A program made the position numbers and the translations under genes. Shown here piece by piece: positions 58,901 to 64,000 of a DNA stretch of 64,000 nucleotides (position 1 is its first letter; each line of letters begins with the position of its first letter). Below the pieces are notes generated by a model. That model was not told the DNA's origin. It saw only the letters and a list, made by a program, of their open reading frames with translations, and made no database searches. Source of the stretch: Phoebastria nigripes (Eukaryota > Chordata > Aves > Procellariiformes > Diomedeidae); assembly GCA_035582835.1 (NCBI GenBank), contig JAYKAV010001842.1:691989-755988 (forward strand). The letters are read 5' to 3'.

Positions 58901-59748
58901 GCTTTTGAAAGAACCCATGCCTGAGTAGCATGGATGCATTGCAAAGATTTTGCAGAGCTCTGCGTAGACTTACAACTTCTAGCATAGACCATTTTGGAGT
59001 GGACAGGAGCAGCCAGAAACGGCCATCTGTGCAGGTGCATTTCACCTGCTGCCCTCACAGAGTACAAATACCACTCGCATCAAACTTAACCCTGAAACTG
59101 TCACGGTGACTTATGGCAATACTTTACAGTGGGAACAAACCCTTCCTAGTCCTGTCATTGAAACCATATATTTATACAGTACCTATAAATCAGGAGCACT
59201 CCGAGGAGCTTCACAGTNGATATTTATGTCAGCAACATTGGTATTGTAGGCCTTGTCACATTTCCAGCTGACTACAGGCTGGAGAACTTCTACCTATTAG
59301 TACATTAAAAAGATTAAATATGTGAATGTATTGCAATCTCTAAGCAAATACAGAAATAAATAGAAGGGTCAGATTTTTAAACCTGCTGCAGGTAATGAGA
59401 CTACACCNATGAATCAGGATTAAATTCAGACTTACACTACTGTGTCCCAGGAACCTGCCCTGAATTCGGCAACTGCTGTGATTCCTACATCAGACAAAGC
59501 TGCAGCAGGTCTTGGTCCAGACATCGCTGTGCTTCCCAGCCCTTCTACTCTCCTCGTGGTCTGAGTAGTCACATATTGCTTTGGTTTGGCAACAGGATTT
59601 ATTCATGCTCTTCTTCTGCTCTGCTCCTAGGGGGGACTGGCTGCTGGGGTTTGTATACAGAACCTCTTCTGTCCAGATCAATGTTGCAGGCCTCCAGCCA
59701 GTCGACTTGGATGACAGGAGGATGGTAAACATGGACCTTTCATCTGTA
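35000..59748 (+). CDS. TMCO4: TMCO4, membrane and coiled-coil protein with hydrolase-like domain (3' end missing)
   Basis: Twelve coding exons: 35000-35178, 35621-35795, 40946-40973, 42929-43061, 46714-46811, 47548-47691, 48210-48329, 50396-50560, 51121-51257, 52779-52863, 56627-56744, 59631-59748. They sum to exactly 500 codons with consistent phases. The start is MAAEENWKHWASKQ; the human protein is about 634 aa, so a C-terminal part is missing and was not found up to 64000. A charged helix (EELDVLEESLLESLKEQKEEESE) precedes two glycine/alanine-rich hydrophobic stretches in exons 5-6 (KRYLLIGLATVGGGTVIGL; GLAAPLVAAGAATIIGSAG...), the membrane part. Exon 10 carries LIGFSLGARVIYFC, a GxSxG nucleophile elbow with Ser404, and exon 11 VVLLGAPV. 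These are marks of the DUF726 alpha/beta-hydrolase family, related to yeast Mil1/YFL034W. Enzyme activity and substrate are not established by sequence. Position next to RNF186 agrees with human. Confidence 0.93.
37431..37975 (+). mobile_element. Solo LTR of an avian endogenous retrovirus (ERVL-like)
   Basis: A 545-base element starts TGTCCTGGTTTTGGCTGGGA and ends GGTTAAACCACGACA, so it has TG...CA termini. It is flanked by near-identical 5-base repeats: AGGAC at 37426-37430 and GGGAC at 37976-37980. Inside are a TATA box (ATTATATAAG, about 37684) and an ATTAAA near the end, both placing the sense strand as +. No retroviral gene adjoins it, so it is a solo LTR left by recombination between the two LTRs. 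I recognise the sequence as a repeat family common in many bird genomes; the family name is not certain. It lies in TMCO4 intron 2, in the sense orientation. Confidence 0.88.
42532..42556. repeat. AT-rich microsatellite
   Basis: (TA)n followed by an A-run and TATAT, in TMCO4 intron 3 about 370 bases before exon 4. Confidence 0.85.
47005..47031. repeat. CAAA tetranucleotide repeat
   Basis: Five to six CAAA units in a longer A-rich stretch (about 46991-47060), in the TMCO4 intron before exon 6. It resembles an A-rich retroposon tail, but no body was identified. Confidence 0.85.
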
Positions 59749-62700
59749 GTAAGTAGTACTTCTTATATTCTCAGTTTTTTCCATCTGTCCTTTGCTTGCA
59801 GCACTGTAAACTCACACTCATTGATTAGGGGAAGTCGGGTTACAGAAGAGAGCACCTCTATGTACGTTGTCCCTCTTTCCTTTCTTTGACATAACTCTCA
59901 TCTCAGACTTCACTGTAGATTTTGTTGGCCCAGCCAGTGCTCAGTATTGAGCAAAATAATAAGAATTTGCCTCTCTTGTTGGATATGTTTGGGTTTTTTT
60001 GGTTCTGAAATACCTCATACTGGAGACAGAAAATGCCATTATTCTCCAAGAAAGACCTTGCTGTCATGCAAGCCCCGGATCAGCAGGTAGGTAGGATCAG
60101 CAGCTGGGAAACACACGACNGCAGAGCAGGTGCAACCTGCAATCTTATTTGGTGGAGACTTCAACACTGTTCAGGTTCACACAGGAGCAAGTTCATAGGC
60201 CTTGTACCTTGGTCCCCTGGGCTGCATTGACGCCGTGGTGCAGGAACCACTTTGTAATTACAGGAGCTCTGTGATATTGATGGCCGGTTTGCTAGGTTCA
60301 GACCTGGGCTGCTGCCTTTTTGGAGTGTAGGTCTCCAGGAAGCAGGAAGAGATTCACCTGTATGTCTGGTAGACATTTAGTTTCCTCAAAGCTATCTGGT
60401 GTCATTAATGATAAGCCACTATATTATATGTCCAGCAATATTCAACTCAATTACCTTAAGCAAACTAATGACCTCATTGCCTTATCTTTACTCGTGAGTG
60501 AGCTCTTCCACAGAAAATCACGCAGAACGTAGCTTGTGTATTCATATTCACAGTAATCTTGGACATGCAATCTTTTTTTTTCCATATCTTAATGTTTTAA
60601 CTCATTTTTCACTCTCTGCAAACTGGACTGGAAGATGCTCAGCACAAAGCTCAGGATACTTCCATGGTCATTGTTCTTGCCGTGACTCCTCCCGAATGTC
60701 CCCACAAGCTGGTAGGGATTGTCAGCATTGCTCTGCAGCCAAAGGCACTTTTAAGTGCTTTCAGATTTTTTGGAGCACCAGCCTGCGGAGCCTATAAATA
60801 CCCAACTGTTACCAGCTCATTTCATTCATTATAACTGAGCTATGTACAGCCCTTGCCAGAAAACACAGGGCTTAATGCTGTACAGATAAAATAGAGACTT
60901 TGCAGAACAAAATATAGGCTTCCCAGAAGGAAGTGGTCTAGTAGAGGCTTTTAAACATGGTCCAGTACTGTAGCTGTCTTTGTATCTTTGCCTCTTACTG
61001 GGTTGTCTTGGTTAGCAGTTCCACATGCTCCCAAATCCATTTTTTCACCGTCCCCCAAGTTGCCATTAGTCGCTTGCGAGCAGTGACATCTGTTGCTGGC
61101 ATGAAAAGAAAAGTGGCCAAAGATGTCAAGCAGTGGTGGCGCTGGGGTGACTTTTCCTGTTAGTTCAGTCCTCTTTTTGACTTCTCTTCAGAGATCCTCT
61201 TTCTGTTGACCTTCTGCTTCCTGAATTTTGAAACCCCCTGGAGTCCTGCAGACTTTATCCTGCCTGGCTCACAGCAGCCTCTCCATTTTTCCCCCAGAGG
61301 AGCAGTATTTACATTTCAGCTAAATGAATAATGGTTGCAGAGCTGCTATCTGCTAATCTTCTATTGTTGTGCATCTGTATCTGTGCTGCATGATGCCAAC
61401 AGACAATCCCAACGCTGTTCTCATTTCAGAAAGAGCTGACACTTTCACTTGCTTAATCTTACTGCAAAGCATTGGGGGGAAAAAAGAGCAACCCCTTCAG
61501 GGGTAAAAACCTATATTAAGTAGGTGTCATTCTCTTGATCCATTTTCCAGACCATGGAGCTTTATGAAAAGAAATACAGTGCATTCTGATGAACATTTTA
61601 AAAGTAAAAGGAGCAAGAATGGGGAAGGAAGTATTCAGGGGCAATATTTTTTAAAGTGGCAAGAAAGCAAAGATGNATTTTGCTGCAAATATAGTGCAGT
61701 AGCATAACAGAAATATATATAGAGATATTTTCTATAATGCGGACCAACTCCATCCCTGCAGATGCCCTTGCTGGAGGTCCCCATGAGTCTCCTGCCAGGA
61801 ATAAGAAAGGACAAGCTGTGATGGAAGAATAAAGCATAGATAATGCAAAGGTGCTCAGTGTGCAAATATTATGCAGGCAGCCTCAGTATTTTAGGCATCT
61901 CCCAGTCCATCCATGATGAAAACTGAATTGGATCCAAAGGGCTTGGTCCTCTTTGCTGTGGTAGCATCAGAATCCTCAAATGAGTGGAGGATTAAGAGAC
62001 CTCAGTATAAACAGGAGTTCACCTCCAAGACATTTATTGCATGTCTCTCTTGATTAGTATGTTTTTTATCTGACTGTCAGTAAAAAAACTGAGAGAAAAA
62101 TGTCCTCCCACTCAGCAAATGCAGTTATAAAAGCCTTCCTAATGGTTACAATGGGACTGATTTATTCAGTAAATTTATTTGACAGCACCTGTTACAGAGA
62201 CCAAGGAAGTAATTGAGCTGTAGTGTATTAGATTGATTGCTGTTTGTTCAAATGGGATATTGTAGATTACATTTTGCATTAACATTTGAATATTGCAGAA
62301 ATGCTCAGAGTCAGAACGTAGGCAGAGCATTTTCACAGAGGCTTACAAGTCAAGAAGGGTACTTAATTTTCTCTGGGCAGTTTTACCACAGCAGAAACCA
62401 GGGATGAACTTGCAAGCTTGGGGACAGCAGGAATGCTTGGCTGGAAGTCTAGTAGAGAGCACGGATGGATTGTGACGATTACTGGAGAAGTCAGTTCTGT
62501 TCTCGCATTAGTCCAATGTGAAAATTGTCTTAAAGATCTTTAGACTATGATTAAGCTTTGCATCGACTTTAAAACTCGTTCCTTTCCCATGCTTTCGATG
62601 GCAGCAAAATTTTCCTTTTCTTATTCTTCATCAACATGTTGTCTGCCTACCTGCTGCTGGTGCTCACAAATTCCTGTAAAGGCAACATGCGGCAACATCA

Positions 62701-64000
62701 ACTGAGAGTAAACCCCTCCTTATTCAAACACCTGGATTGCCAGAGCCATTCTCTGTACAGCCCACAGACTAAAGATACAAGGTACTTTTTAACCTCTAGA
62801 GCAGTCATTGCAATGGTACGTAGAGAAAACATGCTGATGCATTTCACAGCCATGTTCTTCTTCTGCAGCGTCTCTGCACAATGGAAAGCAAAACAGCAGA
62901 GCTTCTTTTTAGAATAATGTGTATCACACATCAGCACACCTTTGCTTTTTCCCTCTGAGATACCTCAAAAGCTTTTTACCTCTTCTTTTCTTTGCTGCTG
63001 TAACTGAGCAGTGGGAAAGCTCTCTTTATGACAATGATTATAAACCAGGAATAACTGATCTCTCTTTCCAAAAGCTCTCTCAGAAGAGGGGCCTAGTATT
63101 CTCATTATGAGGGAAGGCAAACAGATTCAAGGCAGCCTGGCCTTCAGCCAGGCAGGTACACAGCGTACATAAATACCATAAGCAGATGAAAAGTCTGAAT
63201 TTTGTAAAATCCAACTGATTTGGCATTTCAGTGGGTCAGGCTTTTTTCCTAAAATGCATTAAACGGTGGGTTTTTTTCCCCTGTATTCCCAAGACTTGCA
63301 GCAAACAATTGGTNGTGGTTACGAGATGTGGATTAATTAAGAACCCTGGGGAGTTCAAAAGGCAAAAGGTTGCCTGTGTCTCATTACACCTTTGATTCAC
63401 TTGTTTCAAATGAGCAGTGCCACCTCCCATGGTGACAGGCGTTAACAGGATTAGAAGAGCAACAGCTAGCAGCTTCAGCTTCAGGCAGCGGCTCGAAGGA
63501 GCCTGGAGAGCCTTCTCTCACATCTGGGGGACAGGCAAGTCTCTGTGGAAACAAGTCTATTTGTCTGCGAGGCTATAAGGTCACAGGGATGATTTCTTCC
63601 TCTTTGTATGTCCCTGCAACTCTCCTGGAGTTGTCAGTGGCTTAGTTTTCTGTGATCCTTCTTGCTGTTGATTTGGGAGCTCCAAGAATCACACATTAAA
63701 TACATATTAAATACTTTTTTCCCTTTGGGATCCAAGCAGAGGGTGCTGGCAATGTCCATATGTTACAACAGAGGAAGAAACTGGAAAAGCTTTTCCAAAA
63801 AAGTGCAAATGGAGCCATTAATAACTTGCAGTTTGTTTTTGCTTTGTGGTAGACAAAAGCTCAAAGGCTGGTGTCCCTCCTTGCTTCAACACAGATGTAT
63901 TGCTTGATCCTGATGTACTNTTTGGAAGGCTGGGGATATTTAGCTGCTTCTAAAAGGCAGAGAGAACCATTTTATTGCGTTCCTTGAGCCTTTATTTCGT
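59749..64000 (+). other. TMCO4: TMCO4 intron 12 or beyond; no further exon found
   Basis: Exon 12 ends in the donor GTA|GTAAGT at 59748/59749, so transcription must continue. I looked for the next expected segment (a short helix following LSSV, roughly GHLDY-like in human as I recall) and did not find it in any frame. The terminal exons probably lie to the right of this window. Nothing else was recognised here. Confidence 0.55.

Noticed and set aside
62636..62917. Possible final TMCO4 exon in a 93-codon + strand frame
   Set aside because: Its sequence does not resemble the TMCO4 C-terminal part, and it has no acceptor in the phase required by exon 12.

Overview
The window is vertebrate nuclear DNA, almost certainly from a bird. 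It holds split genes with GT-AG introns, CpG-island promoters, a CR1 LINE 3' fragment of the avian type and a solo LTR of a kind widespread in bird genomes. Gene content and order match the block that is chromosome 1p36.13 in human: PLA2G5 - PLA2G2A - PLA2G2E - OTUD3 - RNF186 - TMCO4. No function here was confirmed by database search. Calls rest on reading exons, splice sites and motifs, and on remembered family features.

Layout. (1) 1-8.5 kb: three secreted phospholipase A2 genes in tandem on the + strand. The first is a group V-like enzyme (138 aa). The second is a 135-aa PLA2-like protein with intact exons but a destroyed active site and a very high arginine content. The third is a group IIE-like enzyme (141 aa) with a full active site. 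(2) 8.5-13.2 kb: no gene seen; part is probably the 3' UTR of OTUD3. (3) 13.2-21.7 kb: OTUD3 on the - strand, eight coding exons (378 aa), with a CR1 fragment in its last intron. (4) 21.7-25.4 kb: OTUD3 CpG promoter, a poly-C tract and a GGA repeat, then gene-free DNA. (5) 25.4-26.7 kb: RNF186, intronless, with a perfect HNF1 palindrome and a TATA box that together place the start codon at 25609. (6) 26.7-31.1 kb: gene-free. (7) 31.1-64 kb: TMCO4 on the + strand, CpG-island promoter, twelve coding exons found (500 codons). The 3' end of the gene was not found and probably lies outside the window. A solo LTR sits in its intron 2.

The genes do not form one pathway. The PLA2 cluster encodes secreted lipid hydrolases, or relatives, probably serving defence and lipid signalling. 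OTUD3 is a deubiquitinase, RNF186 a membrane RING ubiquitin ligase, and TMCO4 a membrane protein with an alpha/beta-hydrolase-type nucleophile motif. The observation most worth following is the second PLA2 gene: every catalytic and calcium-binding position examined is changed, while reading frame, splice sites and most cysteines survive and the predicted net charge is about +22.

Single N bases are scattered through the window, some inside exons, and are read as unresolved assembly positions.
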